Of a stretch of 64,000 nucleotides of DNA, positions 51,097-60,620 are shown piece by piece (position 1 is the first letter of the stretch; each line of letters begins with the position of its first letter). Origin of the DNA: Prado023 sp964638055 (GTDB lineage: Bacteria; Actinomycetota; Actinomycetes; S36-B12; CAIYMF01); contig CAZWXF010000002.1 in assembly GCA_964638055.1 (NCBI GenBank), positions 56,106 to 120,105 of the forward strand, written 5' to 3'. Below the pieces are notes generated by a model. That model did no database searches and had not been told where the DNA came from. It saw only the letters and a program-made list of their open reading frames with translations. A program made the translations under genes and the position numbers.

Positions 51097-52208
51097 GCGA
51101 CCCGGCCCGGGGATCGGGAGCCATCCGAGAGGCGTCTGCCGTCCGGCGAACCTCTGAGGCGTCCCACGATCTCGTTCCGGCACATGCCGAGCTGGCCTCG
51201 GTCGCCGTGCCGTTCCGAGTGCCGCTGGCGCGTCGATTCCGTGGGACGACCTCGCGCGAGGGGCTGCTCCTGTGCGGGCCATCGGGTTGGGCCGAGTGGG
51301 CGCCGTTCCCAGAGTACGACGACCTCGAGGCCGCCCGGTGGCTCTCGGCAGCGGTCGAGGCGGGCTGGGGCGCCTGGCCGGAGCCGGTGCGCGAGCGAGT
51401 CCCCGTGAACGTCATCGTCCCGGCGATGCCCCTGTCGGACGTGCCGAGCTTCGTCTCCGACGCCGCCGCGCGCACCGGGGCCACGACCTACAAGATCAAG
51501 GTGGCCGAGCCCGGCGATGCGCTGGCCGACGACCTCGCGCGCGTCGCCGTGGTTCGCGCCGCGCTCTCCGAGGCCGGCATCCGGGACCCGCTGCTGCGCC
51601 TGGACGCCAACGGTGGGTGGACGGTCGCCGCCGCCCGCCGCGCCGCTCGGACGCTGGCCGCCGAGTTCGGCCCCGTCCTGGACTACCTCGAGCAGCCGTG
51701 CCGCACCACGGCCGAGCTCGCCGAGCTGCGCTATCGCCTCGTCGACGACGAGGTGAGCGTGCGCATCGCGCTCGACGAGGGGCTGCGCCGCGCCCGGGAC
51801 CTGTACGCCGACGACCTGGCCGCGCGGCTGCGAGCCGCCGGGGACCTCCTGGTCGTCAAGGCCGCACCCGTCGGCGGAGTGCGGCGCGCCCTGGCGCTCG
51901 TGGCCGAGATCGGCCTGCCCGTGGTCGTCTCCGGCGCGATGGACACCTCCGTGGGGCTCTGCGCCGGGCTGGCGCTGGCCGCGAGTGTCCCCGACCTGGC
52001 CGGCGCCTGCGGGCTGGGCACGGGCGTGCTGCTCGCCGACGACGTGTGCGCCGGGACGCTGGTCCCGCGCGACGGCTTCCTCACGCCCGGCCGGCGCGTC
52101 CCCGACGGCGCCGCCATGCGCCGGGCGGCTGATGCCCTGGGCGCCGAGCGGACGATGTGGTGGCGGGAGCGCCTGGCCCGCTGCGCCCGCCTGCTGCCTG
52201 TGGCCTGA
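51093..52208 (+). CDS. menC: o-Succinylbenzoate synthase
   Basis: Enolase-superfamily enzyme, 371 residues, that dehydrates SHCHC to o-succinylbenzoate. Catalytic and metal residues in order: the Lys pair in TYKIKVAEP near 133, LRLDANGGW, YLEQPC, ALDEG and the second acid/base lysine in LVVKAAPVGGVRRAL. An N-terminal extension of about 30 residues precedes the first conserved strand (ASVAVPFRVPLARRFRG), so the true start could be later. The GTG at 51093 overlaps the menB stop. Confidence 0.92.
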   Translation: MSDPARGSGAIREASAVRRTSEASHDLVPAHAELASVAVPFRVPLARRFRGTTSREGLLLCGPSGWAEWAPFPEYDDLEAARWLSAAVEAGWGAWPEPVRERVPVNVIVPAMPLSDVPSFVSDAAARTGATTYKIKVAEPGDALADDLARVAVVRAALSEAGIRDPLLRLDANGGWTVAAARRAARTLAAEFGPVLDYLEQPCRTTAELAELRYRLVDDEVSVRIALDEGLRRARDLYADDLAARLRAAGDLLVVKAAPVGGVRRALALVAEIGLPVVVSGAMDTSVGLCAGLALAASVPDLAGACGLGTGVLLADDVCAGTLVPRDGFLTPGRRVPDGAAMRRAADALGAERTMWWRERLARCARLLPVA

Positions 52209-52308
52209 GCTCAGCGCGGACTCCCGCGCACAGCGCCCAGGGCGTGGACGACGAGGCGCTGCCCCGGGTGCGGCACGTGTCTGGGCCAGCCGGCGCCCGC
52301 GACCGGTG

Positions 52309-52533
52309 TGCCCTGTCAGTGCCCGACCTGTCAGTCCCGAAGCTGCGAATGAGTCGCCGTTGAGGGGCGGCTCGTGGGTCGTCGCTCCCTGGGCCTCGCT
52401 CGGTGGCCGCGTCCGGTGTCGGCGCCCGACCTACCCGTGCCCGACCTGCCAGTGCCCGACCGCCGAAGCGTCGATGAGCGGGCCCCCCGTCGGTCGTCAT
52501 CGTCCTGGCTGGGCCAGGTGGCCGCGTCCGGAC
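52309..52533. repeat. Imperfect direct duplication of about 105 bp
   Basis: Bases 52309-52417 and 52431-52533 share order and words: GTGCCCGACCTG, CCGAAGC, CGATGAG/GAATGAG, GTCGTC, TGGGC and GGTGGCCGCGTCCGG. Neither copy encodes a recognisable protein. First of several duplications in the non-coding stretch between menC and the acyl-CoA synthetase. Confidence 0.6.
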
Positions 52534-52655
52534 CCGCCACCGGATCGCCGACCTTCCCGAATCTCGCCGTGGGCCGGGCCGTGGACGGCTGCGCACCGGC
52601 CCCCGAACCCCGGCAGCGCCGCCCGGCCCGGGCATGCGCCAACCTGCACGCGAAA

Positions 52656-53342
52656 TGCGCGTTCTGGACGGCAGTTCGGGCTCTCCCGGCCATTTGTGCA
52701 CACGAGAGTTGCGTTTAGCCCGCCCGTAAGGCGGTCTATCTGCGGATTTGGTGCGCAATTCGTGAGTGGCACCGCCCGGGCCGCGCGTAAGCGCAGGTTT
52801 CGGGCGCGGAATCGAGGTTCGTCGCCAGCCATCCACCCCAGGGAGCCGGGAGATCCAGCCCGAGAGGACGGCATTCGAGGTCCGGCATGAGTGGACGGCA
52901 ATCTGACTTCGGGCGGGAGATGATGGCATCTGACCTCGCGCAGGAGAGGACGGCATTCGAGCCCAGGATGGGAAGAACTCCACCAGTCGGGCGGGCTTGG
53001 ACCAGGCGGTCTCCATCGCAGTCGAATTGTGCGTTCTGAAGAGCTGTTCTGGCTCTCCGGACCCGGCGGGCCCAGTCACTGTGCGTTCAGCCCGCCCGAC
53101 TATCGGTCTATCCGCCCACGTCCTGCGATCAGCCGGACGGGGCAGCGTGGTCTCGACGAGCTCGACCGACGCTGCGGATGCCACGACCCAGACCCTGGGC
53201 GCTACGTCCGGCGCGCAGTTCCATGAATGGCACCGCCCGGGCAGCACGCAGGCGCACATTCGGATTCGGAATCGCACTCGCCGCCAGCCGCCCCCGGGAA
53301 CCGGAGGGCAAGCCCGCGAGGACGGCATCCGACGTCACGAAT
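52656..53342. repeat. Two diverged copies of a 230-bp unknown intergenic element
   Basis: Copy A (52656-52890) and copy B (53028-53342) share ordered blocks: TGCG(C)GTTCTG, GGCTCTCC, TGCGTT(T/C)AGCCCGCCCG, CGGTCTATC(T/C)GC, GGCACCGCCCGGGC, GGAATCG, CGCCAGCC, and GAGGACGGCAT(T/C)CGA. Copy B is longer because a segment with GTGGTCTCGACGAGCTCGACC (about 53148-53170) is inserted. No protein or RNA gene is recognisable. Confidence 0.65.
52863..52963. repeat. Four degenerate 27-nt units, first cluster
   Basis: Four consecutive units of about 27 bases built on GAGGACGGCATTCGA followed by a variable GTC-GGC tail. Substitutions keep the GACGGCA/GATGGCA core. It forms the right end of copy A of the larger element. 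Confidence 0.55.
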
Positions 53343-53425
53343 GCGGGGACGGCACCTGACGTCGGGCCGCAGAGGACGGCATTCGACGTCAGGCATGTGG
53401 GGACGGCCTGCGACCTCGGGCGGGG
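53316..53425. repeat. Four degenerate 27-nt units, second cluster
   Basis: Same unit as at 52.9 kb, again about four copies (GAGGACGGCATCCGACGTC, GGGACGGCACCTGACGTC, GAGGACGGCATTCGACGTC, GGGACGGCCTGCGACCTC). It ends copy B. The rest, to 53624, shows no gene. Confidence 0.55.
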
Positions 53426-53624
53426 GACGACCCCGAGCCCAGGAGACGGACGACGCCGAACCTCGCGCCCCCGAGGGACCAGCACGCCACCGCCGGACGA
53501 CCGCCGGGCGAACCGCAGAGCCAGCAGCGTGCGGCACCCGACTCTGTGCTGGCAGACCGCCCAGGTGCCGCCGAAGGGAGACGGATCCGTGACAGCGCGG
53601 CGCCTCTCGGCGAGCCCCTCCCGG

Positions 53625-55241
53625 TCAGGCGTCCGACAGGCTCCGGCGCACGATCTTCCCGGCCGCGTTTCGCGGGAGCGCCTCGTGCACGACGACGGCG
53701 ACCGGGCGCTGGGCCCCCGCCAGCCGCTCGGCCGACCAGGCCAGGAACTCCGGCTCCCACGAGGCACTCGGCTCGATCCCGAGAACCACGTGGGCGACGA
53801 CGCGCTGGCCGAAGTCGGGGTCGGGTCGCGGGACGACGGCGATGTCGAGGACGTCCGGGTGGTGGCGCAGGACCTCCTCCACCTCCAGCGGGTGCACGTT
53901 CTCCCCACCGATGATCATCACGTCGTCGACGCGCCCCATCACCCGCAGCCGGCGCTTCTCGTCCATGACCCCCAGATCGCCGGTCCACACCAGCCCGGCG
54001 ACCCGGTCGCGGTCGCTTCCGTCCGTGTAGCCCTCGAAGGATGTCGTCGATCCGACGAAGATCCTGCCGGGATGACCCGGCTCGAGCTCCCTGTCGTCGT
54101 CGTCGAGGATCGCGACCCTCACGCCCGGCAGCGGCCTGCCCGCGCTGCCGGGGTCGTCGCGCAGGTCCGCCGGCGAGGCCACCGTGGCGAACGCCGCCTC
54201 CGTCGAGCCATACAGGTTGTACAGCACGTCCCCATAGCGGTCCTGGAATCGCGACACCAGCGGCGGGGGCATGGGGGCTCCGGAGATCGCCACCACGCGC
54301 AGGCTCGAGAGGTCCAGTCCCGCGGTCTTCTCCGGCGGCAGGGTCGCCATGCGCTGCGCGACGACCGGGACGGTGACGATCACCCCGGCCCGGTGCTCGG
54401 CCGCCGCGCGCAGGACGCGCAGCGGATCCGGGCGGCGCATGAGCACCTCGGTCGTGTCGAACAGCGCGCACAGGCGATGGTGCATCCAGCCCCAGGCATG
54501 GAAGAGGGGAGCGGCCATCACGTGGGTGTCGCGCTGGCGCAGCGGGAAGCCGTCCATCAGGGCGATCACCGCCTCCAGCGGAGCCGCCGTGCGGGACGCC
54601 CCGCGCGGCACGCCTGTGGTCCCGCTGGTGAGGATCACGTGGCGCCCTGCCTCGGGCGGCCTGCGACGAGACGATGCCGTGCCCGTGGCCAACCCCTCCC
54701 AGTCCCCGCCGGCCAGGGTCAGGGTCTGATCGGGCGGGCACCGGTCGGCCAGCGCCGGGTCGGCCAGGTAGCGGGTGATGCCCTCCCGCTCGGCGATCTG
54801 CGCGATCTGCGAAGCCGAGCTCCCGGTGTTGAGGTAGTAGATGTCCGCCCCGGCGCGGCTGATCGCGGCCATCGCCTCGGTGTACGCCCGAGAGTTGCGG
54901 CCCAACAGCCCGACGCCTACCCCTGGCCCGATCCCGCTGGCCGCCAGGGCCTCGGCCGCCGCCCGGGTCCGCTTCTCGACCTGCTCGAACGTGACGGAGC
55001 GCAGGTCGTCGTCCAGGTCGATCACCGCGACGGCGTTCCGGTGGCGGGCCGCACCCCCCGCGAAGCCCAGGGCCGGAGTCGTGCCCCAGTGGCGCAGCGC
55101 GAAGGCGAGCCTGGCGCTCGCCCGCGGGCTCAGAGGCGGCGTCAGCCGGCTCTGCATGACGTTGCGCGCGGCCGTCGGCCCGAGTGCCGCCAGGTCGGCA
55201 AGCTCGGAGGGGCTCGGGATCGGGAACTGGGACGATGCCAT
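53625..55241 (-). CDS. AMP-dependent acyl-CoA synthetase (long-chain-fatty-acid type)
   Basis: A 538-residue acyl-adenylate-forming ligase. P-loop LTSGTTGVPRGASR near residue 200, HAWGWMHHRL, LYGSTEAAFATVA near 348, WTGDLGVMDEKRRLRVMGRVDDV and the C-terminal PRNAAGKIVRRSL with the catalytic lysine. Related to FadD/FadD2-type enzymes that activate fatty acids. ATG 55241 begins the protein-like region (MASSQFPIPSPSELADLAAL); an open frame continues upstream into menD DNA but is a shadow. It separates menC from menD on the opposite strand. Confidence 0.9.
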   Translation of the reverse strand: MASSQFPIPSPSELADLAALGPTAARNVMQSRLTPPLSPRASARLAFALRHWGTTPALGFAGGAARHRNAVAVIDLDDDLRSVTFEQVEKRTRAAAEALAASGIGPGVGVGLLGRNSRAYTEAMAAISRAGADIYYLNTGSSASQIAQIAEREGITRYLADPALADRCPPDQTLTLAGGDWEGLATGTASSRRRPPEAGRHVILTSGTTGVPRGASRTAAPLEAVIALMDGFPLRQRDTHVMAAPLFHAWGWMHHRLCALFDTTEVLMRRPDPLRVLRAAAEHRAGVIVTVPVVAQRMATLPPEKTAGLDLSSLRVVAISGAPMPPPLVSRFQDRYGDVLYNLYGSTEAAFATVASPADLRDDPGSAGRPLPGVRVAILDDDDRELEPGHPGRIFVGSTTSFEGYTDGSDRDRVAGLVWTGDLGVMDEKRRLRVMGRVDDVMIIGGENVHPLEVEEVLRHHPDVLDIAVVPRPDPDFGQRVVAHVVLGIEPSASWEPEFLAWSAERLAGAQRPVAVVVHEALPRNAAGKIVRRSLSDA

Positions 55242-55472
55242 GCACCGAGTCTGACGACGTGAACGCCGGCACGACAGCCGAACAGGGAGCGGGTGGGGTT
55301 CGATCTTCCTTGCGAACGCGACCCGGTCGCGCCTCCGTCGGGACGCTGGTCCGCGGGTGCCCGGCAGGTCGGCACCCCGACGACGGAACCTGGACGACGA
55401 GAACCCGCCGAAGCTCGTCGGGGTCCTGCGGATGCTTCGGGCCTGAGTGCGCGTCTGGGATGCTGGGAGGCC

Positions 55473-57392
55473 ATGAACGCATCGACCGCCCTGGCCCGCG
55501 CGGTGCTGGGCGACCTCGTCCGAGGCGGCGTCCGGGAGCTGGTGCTCTGCCCTGGCTCGCGTTCGGCGCCCTTGGCGTTCGCCGGTGCCCGGCTGGCCGA
55601 CACGGGAGCACTGCGAATGCACGTGCGCATCGACGAGCGCTCGGCCGGCTTCCTCGCGCTGGGACTGGCCAAGGTGTCGGGACGACCGGTGGCGGTCGTG
55701 TGCACGTCCGGCACGGCGGTTGCCAACCTGATGCCGGCGGTCGTCGAAGCCTCGTATGCGGCGGTGAGACTCATGGTGATCAGCGCCGATCGTCCGGTCG
55801 AGACCCGCGGCGTGGGAGCGCCTCAGACCATCGACCAGATCGAGCTCTTCGGCGATCACGTGCGCTTCTTCGCAGACCTCGGTGCCCCGGCATCGGCCGC
55901 CGAGGCGGTCGCGCAGGCGCGCCCAGTGGTACGGCTCGCACTGCGCACGGCAGCGGGCCGGAGTCGGAGCGGATTCGGGACGGCGCACTGCGGCCCAGTC
56001 CACCTGAACGTGGGATTCCGCCTGCCGCTGGTCCCCGATCCGCCTGACAACCCCCTTCAGACCCCCCTCATGGACTCGAGGGACTCGTTCGACCCGATCG
56101 TCTGGAGCGGCGTGCACCCTCAGCCGCCCGAGGTCGCCCCGGCGCCGGCAGCCGGCCCGGGATCATCGCTGCGCCCTCCTCACCCCGATGAGCCCGGCCG
56201 CACGGACCACCCACAGGGTGAAGACCTCCCCCAGCGTGCCGAACAGCCCGATCAGCCCACCGGCCCGGGGAACGAGTCGGCCGGCCGACCGGATGCCGGC
56301 GCCGGCCACGTCTCGGATCGGGTGCCGGCCGATCAGCCCCCGCGGGGGCTGATCCTCGTCGGTGACCTGCCGGGAACGGTCGATGATGCGACCCATCAGG
56401 CGATCCTGCGGCTGTCCTCAGCGAAGGGCTGGCCGATCGTCGCAGAGCCCACCGCGAACCTCCACGGCCAGGACACTGTCCTGGGACACGGCGTGCTTGT
56501 CCTGGGGACTGCGTGGGCCGACGAGCGACCCCCCGACCTCGTCCTGACCGCGGGCGCCTTCGGTCTGTCCCGGCCCACCCTGGCGCTGTTGCGCCGGGCG
56601 AGGACCCACGTCGCGATCGAGCTTCCCGGCGTCGGCCGGGAGGTCTGCGATCCAGTGCGCACGGCGGTGCGGGTGATCGATGCCGTCCCCTCGCCCGCGT
56701 CCGACGCGGCTCCCGACCCCCAGTGGCTCGCCGGCTGGCTGGCGGCCGACCGGAGGGCTCGTGCTGTGGTCGACGCGACCCTGGCCCGCCCCGCCGGCCT
56801 CACCGGCGGTGCCGCAGCGCGCGAGGTCTTCCAGTCCACCCCGCCGGACGGACTGCTCCTCCTCGCGGCCTCGTGGCCGGTCCGGCATGTCGAGGCCCTG
56901 GGCGGGCGCCGCAGCGGCCTGCGGGTCATCGGGAACCGTGGCGCGAACGGCATCGACGGCCTGGTCGCCACGGCGTGGGGAGCCGCCCTTGCCCATCAGC
57001 GATCAGGGGGAGACCGCGCGATCGCCCTCCTGGGGGACCTCGCGTTCCTGCACGATCACAACGGACTGCTCTGCGGACCCGGGGAGGAGCGTCCGGACCT
57101 GTCCATCGTCGTCGTCGACAACGGCGGGGGCGGGATCTTCTCCCAGCTGGAGCAGGGCCGGCCGGAGTACGCAGCGGACTTCGAACGCCTCTTCGCGACC
57201 CCCCAGGGCAGGGACCTGGTCGCGGTCGCCGAGGCGGCTGGGGTTCCCGCCGAACGCGTCACCACTCTGGCCGCCCTGCGCGCCGCACTGGCCCCGGAGG
57301 TCCGGGGCGTGCACGTCGTCGTCGCCGAGGTTCGCGGCTTCTCCGGGGATCTGGCCCTCATGGACGCCGTCGATCGCGCCCTGCGCGAGTAG
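55473..57392 (+). CDS. menD: SEPHCHC synthase
   Basis: Thiamine-diphosphate enzyme that adds 2-oxoglutarate to isochorismate. 639 residues, some 70 more than usual. ThDP-binding Glu in HVRIDERSAGFLALGLAK, TSGTAVANLMPAV, ISADRP, and the C-terminal GNRGANGIDG, LGDLAFLHDHNGL and DNGGGGIFSQL. The extra length is a Pro/Gly/Glu/Asp-rich insert at about residues 215-288, between the pyrimidine-binding and central domains. GGGAGG precedes the ATG. Confidence 0.93.
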   Translation: MNASTALARAVLGDLVRGGVRELVLCPGSRSAPLAFAGARLADTGALRMHVRIDERSAGFLALGLAKVSGRPVAVVCTSGTAVANLMPAVVEASYAAVRLMVISADRPVETRGVGAPQTIDQIELFGDHVRFFADLGAPASAAEAVAQARPVVRLALRTAAGRSRSGFGTAHCGPVHLNVGFRLPLVPDPPDNPLQTPLMDSRDSFDPIVWSGVHPQPPEVAPAPAAGPGSSLRPPHPDEPGRTDHPQGEDLPQRAEQPDQPTGPGNESAGRPDAGAGHVSDRVPADQPPRGLILVGDLPGTVDDATHQAILRLSSAKGWPIVAEPTANLHGQDTVLGHGVLVLGTAWADERPPDLVLTAGAFGLSRPTLALLRRARTHVAIELPGVGREVCDPVRTAVRVIDAVPSPASDAAPDPQWLAGWLAADRRARAVVDATLARPAGLTGGAAAREVFQSTPPDGLLLLAASWPVRHVEALGGRRSGLRVIGNRGANGIDGLVATAWGAALAHQRSGGDRAIALLGDLAFLHDHNGLLCGPGEERPDLSIVVVDNGGGGIFSQLEQGRPEYAADFERLFATPQGRDLVAVAEAAGVPAERVTTLAALRAALAPEVRGVHVVVAEVRGFSGDLALMDAVDRALRE

Positions 57393-57411
57393 CCGCAGTC
57401 CCGTTGCGGCT
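57391..57411. terminator. Hairpin at the end of menD
   Basis: AGCCGCA-GTCCCGT-TGCGGCT is a perfect 7-bp stem with a 7-base loop that starts within the stop codon. No T-run follows. It may terminate or stabilise the menD transcript. Confidence 0.4.
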
Positions 57412-57634
57412 GTCACAGTCCTCACTTCGGACGCCCCTGGCAGCTCGTTCCATGTCCGGGGATTCCCGACCGAGGGCGGCTGTGCACGGCACGCCAGCGG
57501 CGCCCGGAACCGTGAGGGCACCCGGCGAAGCGGTGCCGTACCGAACGTGTCGCGCCCCCGAGGCGCCCGCGCCCGGGCCAGCGGAACCCTCCCGCGTCGG
57601 CGCACCGGATCCGCCCCGGCGCTGGCCGCTCGAC

Positions 57635-58927
57635 TCAGCCGGCGACGATGGCCTCGCGCACCGCGTCGAACTTGGCCTCCGACTCCCAGATCTCCGCCTG
57701 GGGTGTCGATCCGGCCACGATGCCGCACCCTGCGAACAGCCGCAGTCGTGTGCCCGGACCGTGCATGCCGGTCTCCACCTGCGCGCACCGCAGGGCGATT
57801 CCGAACTCCCCGTCCCCGCGAGCATCCATCCAGCCCACCGGACCCGCGTACCGCCCACGGTCCATGCCCTCGAGCTCCCGGATCACGGCTGCCGCCCGCT
57901 CGGTCGGAGTGCCGCAGACGGCCGCCGTCGGATGCAGGGACGCGGCCAGGGCCAGCGCGGGGGCGTCGTCGACGAGCTGGCCGGAGACATCAGTGGCCAG
58001 GTGCTGCACGTTGGCCAGGCACAGCACGTGCGGCGCGGGAGGGACGTCGAGGTCAGTGCAGTGCGCGGCGAGAGCCTCGGCCACCGAATGAACGGCGTAC
58101 TCGTGCTCCTCCAGCTCCTTGTCGGACCCCAGGAGCTCGGCGGCGAGCCCTGCATCGACTGCGTCCTCGCCACGCCTGCGGACCGTTCCGGCCAGGACGC
58201 GGGAGGTCACGTGATCGCCCTCCCTACGGACCAGGAGCTCCGGGGTCGCACCCAGCAGCCCGTCGACGCTGAATGTCCAGCATTCCGGGTAGCTCGCAGC
58301 GAGCCGGCTGAGCAGATCCGAGGTGCCCAGCGGTTCACCGAGCTCGGCGACCAGATCCCGGGCCAGGACGACCTTGTCCAGCTCGCCGCGACCGATCCGT
58401 TCGACCGCTTCGGCCACCGCGTCAGCCCACCGGTCGATGGGTCGGGTACCCGGATGCCAGACGACCGAGGGCGGGCGATCGCCAGGCCCTGTTCGCGTCT
58501 CGGCCAAGGGCGTGGTGGACAGCGGGGACTCGCCGCGAGAGACCTTGGTCAACCAGGTGCGGCCATGGCGGCTGCCGATCAGCACCTCCGGAACGATGAC
58601 CACAGACGTCGCGGCGCTGCCCTCAGCGGCCGAGTCGAAGGTGAACGAGGCGAACGCGACAGGGCCCGTTCCGGGAACGCCCACCTGATCGGTGACCTGG
58701 GCCTGATCGCACCAGCCGGCCCACCATCGCTGGGCACGACTGAAGCGCTCGGGACCGCTGACCTCGAAGCGTGCCGCCTCGCCCCAGCCCACGAGTCCGG
58801 TGCCGTTGCGGACCCAGGCATGACCGCCCCTGGCAGGCAGCAGGTCCAAGAGGCGTTCGGAAAGACCGTCCAGGCTGACGGTGCGGACCAGGGCGCCCTT
58901 CACACGCGAGGGCGTCGGCCGGATCAC
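57635..58927 (-). CDS. Isochorismate synthase
   Basis: Chorismate-utilising enzyme (MenF/EntC family), 430 residues, first step toward menaquinone. C-terminal two thirds show RGELDKVVLARDL, the chorismate-binding LLGATPELLVRREGDHVTSRVLAGTVRRG-type block, GSDKELEEHEYAV (metal-binding Glu), ALHPTAAVCGTPTERA-like segment, YAGPVGW and FAGCGIVAGSTPQAEIWESE. It probably starts at GTG 58927, six bases after a -10. Convergent with menD, about 240 bases apart. Confidence 0.9.
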   Translation of the reverse strand: MIRPTPSRVKGALVRTVSLDGLSERLLDLLPARGGHAWVRNGTGLVGWGEAARFEVSGPERFSRAQRWWAGWCDQAQVTDQVGVPGTGPVAFASFTFDSAAEGSAATSVVIVPEVLIGSRHGRTWLTKVSRGESPLSTTPLAETRTGPGDRPPSVVWHPGTRPIDRWADAVAEAVERIGRGELDKVVLARDLVAELGEPLGTSDLLSRLAASYPECWTFSVDGLLGATPELLVRREGDHVTSRVLAGTVRRRGEDAVDAGLAAELLGSDKELEEHEYAVHSVAEALAAHCTDLDVPPAPHVLCLANVQHLATDVSGQLVDDAPALALAASLHPTAAVCGTPTERAAAVIRELEGMDRGRYAGPVGWMDARGDGEFGIALRCAQVETGMHGPGTRLRLFAGCGIVAGSTPQAEIWESEAKFDAVREAIVAG

Positions 58928-58933
58928 CAGGCG

Positions 58934-58939
58934 AGTCTA
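58934..58939 (-). promoter_or_regulatory. -10 box for the isochorismate synthase gene
   Basis: TAGACT on the minus strand ends six bases before the GTG at 58927; no ribosome-binding site. Predicts a leaderless mRNA. Confidence 0.45.
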
Positions 58940-59034
58940 CCCTTCCGCACTCCTCCCGCCGGGCGGTCGCGAACCAGCGCACGCCCCGCAGCGAGGTGCC
59001 CCGCACCGGCGCTTCCGAGGCCGCGACGATCGCC

Positions 59035-59730
59035 TCAGGCGGTCGCCCGATGCAGTGCCACGATGCCGCCGGACAGGTTCCGCCACGCCACCTGCGACCA
59101 GCCCGACCGGGCGATCTGCGACGCGAGGCCCGGTTGGTCCGGCCACGCGCCGATCGACTCGGCGAGGTACACGTAGGCGTCGCTCGTGCTGGCCACGCGG
59201 CGGGCCAGCGCTGGTAGCGCACGCATCAAGTACTCCACGTAGAGCGTGCGGAACGGCTTCCAGGTGGGCTGGCTGAACTCGCACACGACGAGTCGGCCCC
59301 CCGGCCTGGTCACGCGGCGCATCTCGGCCAGAGCTCCGTCCACATCGACCACGTTGCGAAGACCGAACGAGATGGTCACGGCATCGAAGGCCTGGTCCTC
59401 GAAGGGCAGCGCCGTCGCGTCTCCGGCCACGAAGCACAGTCCTGGCGACTGTCTGCGCCCCTGTTGGAGCATGCCGATGGAGAAGTCGCTGCTGACGACG
59501 AAGGCGCCGCTGGCGGCCAGGGGCACCGAGCTGGTGCCGGTTCCGGCGGCCAGGTCGAGGATCCGCTCGCCCTGCCTCGCGCCGACTGCCCGGACGGTCT
59601 CTCGACGCCATGCCCGGTCCTGTCCCAGAGACAGCACGTCGTTGGTCAGGTCGTAGCGGGCCGACAGCGAGTCGAACATCGAGCGGACCTCGCTGGGGTC
59701 CTTGGCCAGGGATGCACGCGTCACTGGCAC
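59035..59730 (-). CDS. menG: Demethylmenaquinone methyltransferase
   Basis: SAM-dependent C-methyltransferase of the UbiE/MenG family, 231 residues, last step of menaquinone synthesis. Seen: MFDSLSARYDLTNDVLSLGQDRAWR, motif I LDLAAGTGTSSVPL near residue 59, SDFSIGMLQQGR, FDAVTISFGLRNVVDVDGAL, and RPGGRLVVCEFSQP. GTG 59730 is taken; GTG 59724 is possible. Same strand as the isochorismate synthase, 107 bases upstream of it. Confidence 0.93.
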   Translation of the reverse strand: MPVTRASLAKDPSEVRSMFDSLSARYDLTNDVLSLGQDRAWRRETVRAVGARQGERILDLAAGTGTSSVPLAASGAFVVSSDFSIGMLQQGRRQSPGLCFVAGDATALPFEDQAFDAVTISFGLRNVVDVDGALAEMRRVTRPGGRLVVCEFSQPTWKPFRTLYVEYLMRALPALARRVASTSDAYVYLAESIGAWPDQPGLASQIARSGWSQVAWRNLSGGIVALHRATA

Positions 59731-59799
59731 ATCATCGCGAACGCCGGCCCGGTACCGGGCATCCGTTCCCTCCCCCCGGCCTCCACCGTCGGTGCCGGA

Positions 59800-60585
59800 T
59801 CAGGCGAGCGTGTAGAGACCGCGGTCCCGGAAGATCCTGACCGCCTGTTCGACCTGCTCCTGGGTGGGCGTGGGCGTCCCAGGGAGCGGGTACTCCTTGC
59901 CCAGGGCCTCGTACTTGTCCAGCGCCATCGTGTGGTAGGGCAGGACCTCGACACGTTGGACGACATCGCCCATCCAGGCACTGATCGCGGCCACCTGTGC
60001 GATGTGCTCGGGATCGTCGGTCAGGCCGGGGACGAGGACGAACCGGATCCACACGGGCACCTGGCTGGCCATGAGCCGCTCGGCGAAGTCGAGCACCGCG
60101 CGCAGGCTGCCCGTCCCTGTGACCTTGGCGTACCTCTCCTCGTTGCCCGCCTTGATGTCGAGCAGTACGAGGTCGGTGTGGTCCAACAGGTTCTGGGTGG
60201 CGCGGTGCCCGTTGGCCGCGGACGTGTCCAGCACGGTGTTCATGCCGAACCTCTCCTTCACCCCCACGAACAGGTCCTCGACGAAGGGGGCCTGCAGCAG
60301 CGGCTCCCCGCCGGTCACCGTCAGGCCGCCCGAGCGACGCATGAAGGGCAGATACCGCCCGGCCTCCTCGATCACGCGGTTGGCCGTGGTGCGTCCGCCC
60401 AGCCGGAAGCCCTGGGTGTCCGGGTTGTGGCAGTACTTGCACCGCAGCGGGCAGCCCGAGAGGAACACCGTGTACCGCAGCCCCGGGCCGTTCACCCCGG
60501 ACGTGGTCTCGGCCGAGTGGACGTAGCCGATACGCGAACCGTCGTCAACGTCCGCGCTCGGCGCTGAACGCACGACCGATGCCAT
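59800..60585 (-). CDS. pflA: Pyruvate formate-lyase activating enzyme
   Basis: Radical-SAM enzyme, 261 residues, that installs the glycyl radical on PflB under anaerobic conditions. The [4Fe-4S] motif CPLRCKYCHNPD lies near residues 45-56. SAM-binding TGGEPLLQ, DTSAANG, LDIKAGNEERY and the C-terminal LPYHTMALDKYEALGKEY follow. It reads in the same direction as pflB, 215 bases downstream, with repeats between them. Confidence 0.95.
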   Translation of the reverse strand: MASVVRSAPSADVDDGSRIGYVHSAETTSGVNGPGLRYTVFLSGCPLRCKYCHNPDTQGFRLGGRTTANRVIEEAGRYLPFMRRSGGLTVTGGEPLLQAPFVEDLFVGVKERFGMNTVLDTSAANGHRATQNLLDHTDLVLLDIKAGNEERYAKVTGTGSLRAVLDFAERLMASQVPVWIRFVLVPGLTDDPEHIAQVAAISAWMGDVVQRVEVLPYHTMALDKYEALGKEYPLPGTPTPTQEQVEQAVRIFRDRGLYTLA

Positions 60586-60620
60586 GTGCCCTCTTCCGTT
60601 CCGTTCGCCCGGCCAGCGCT

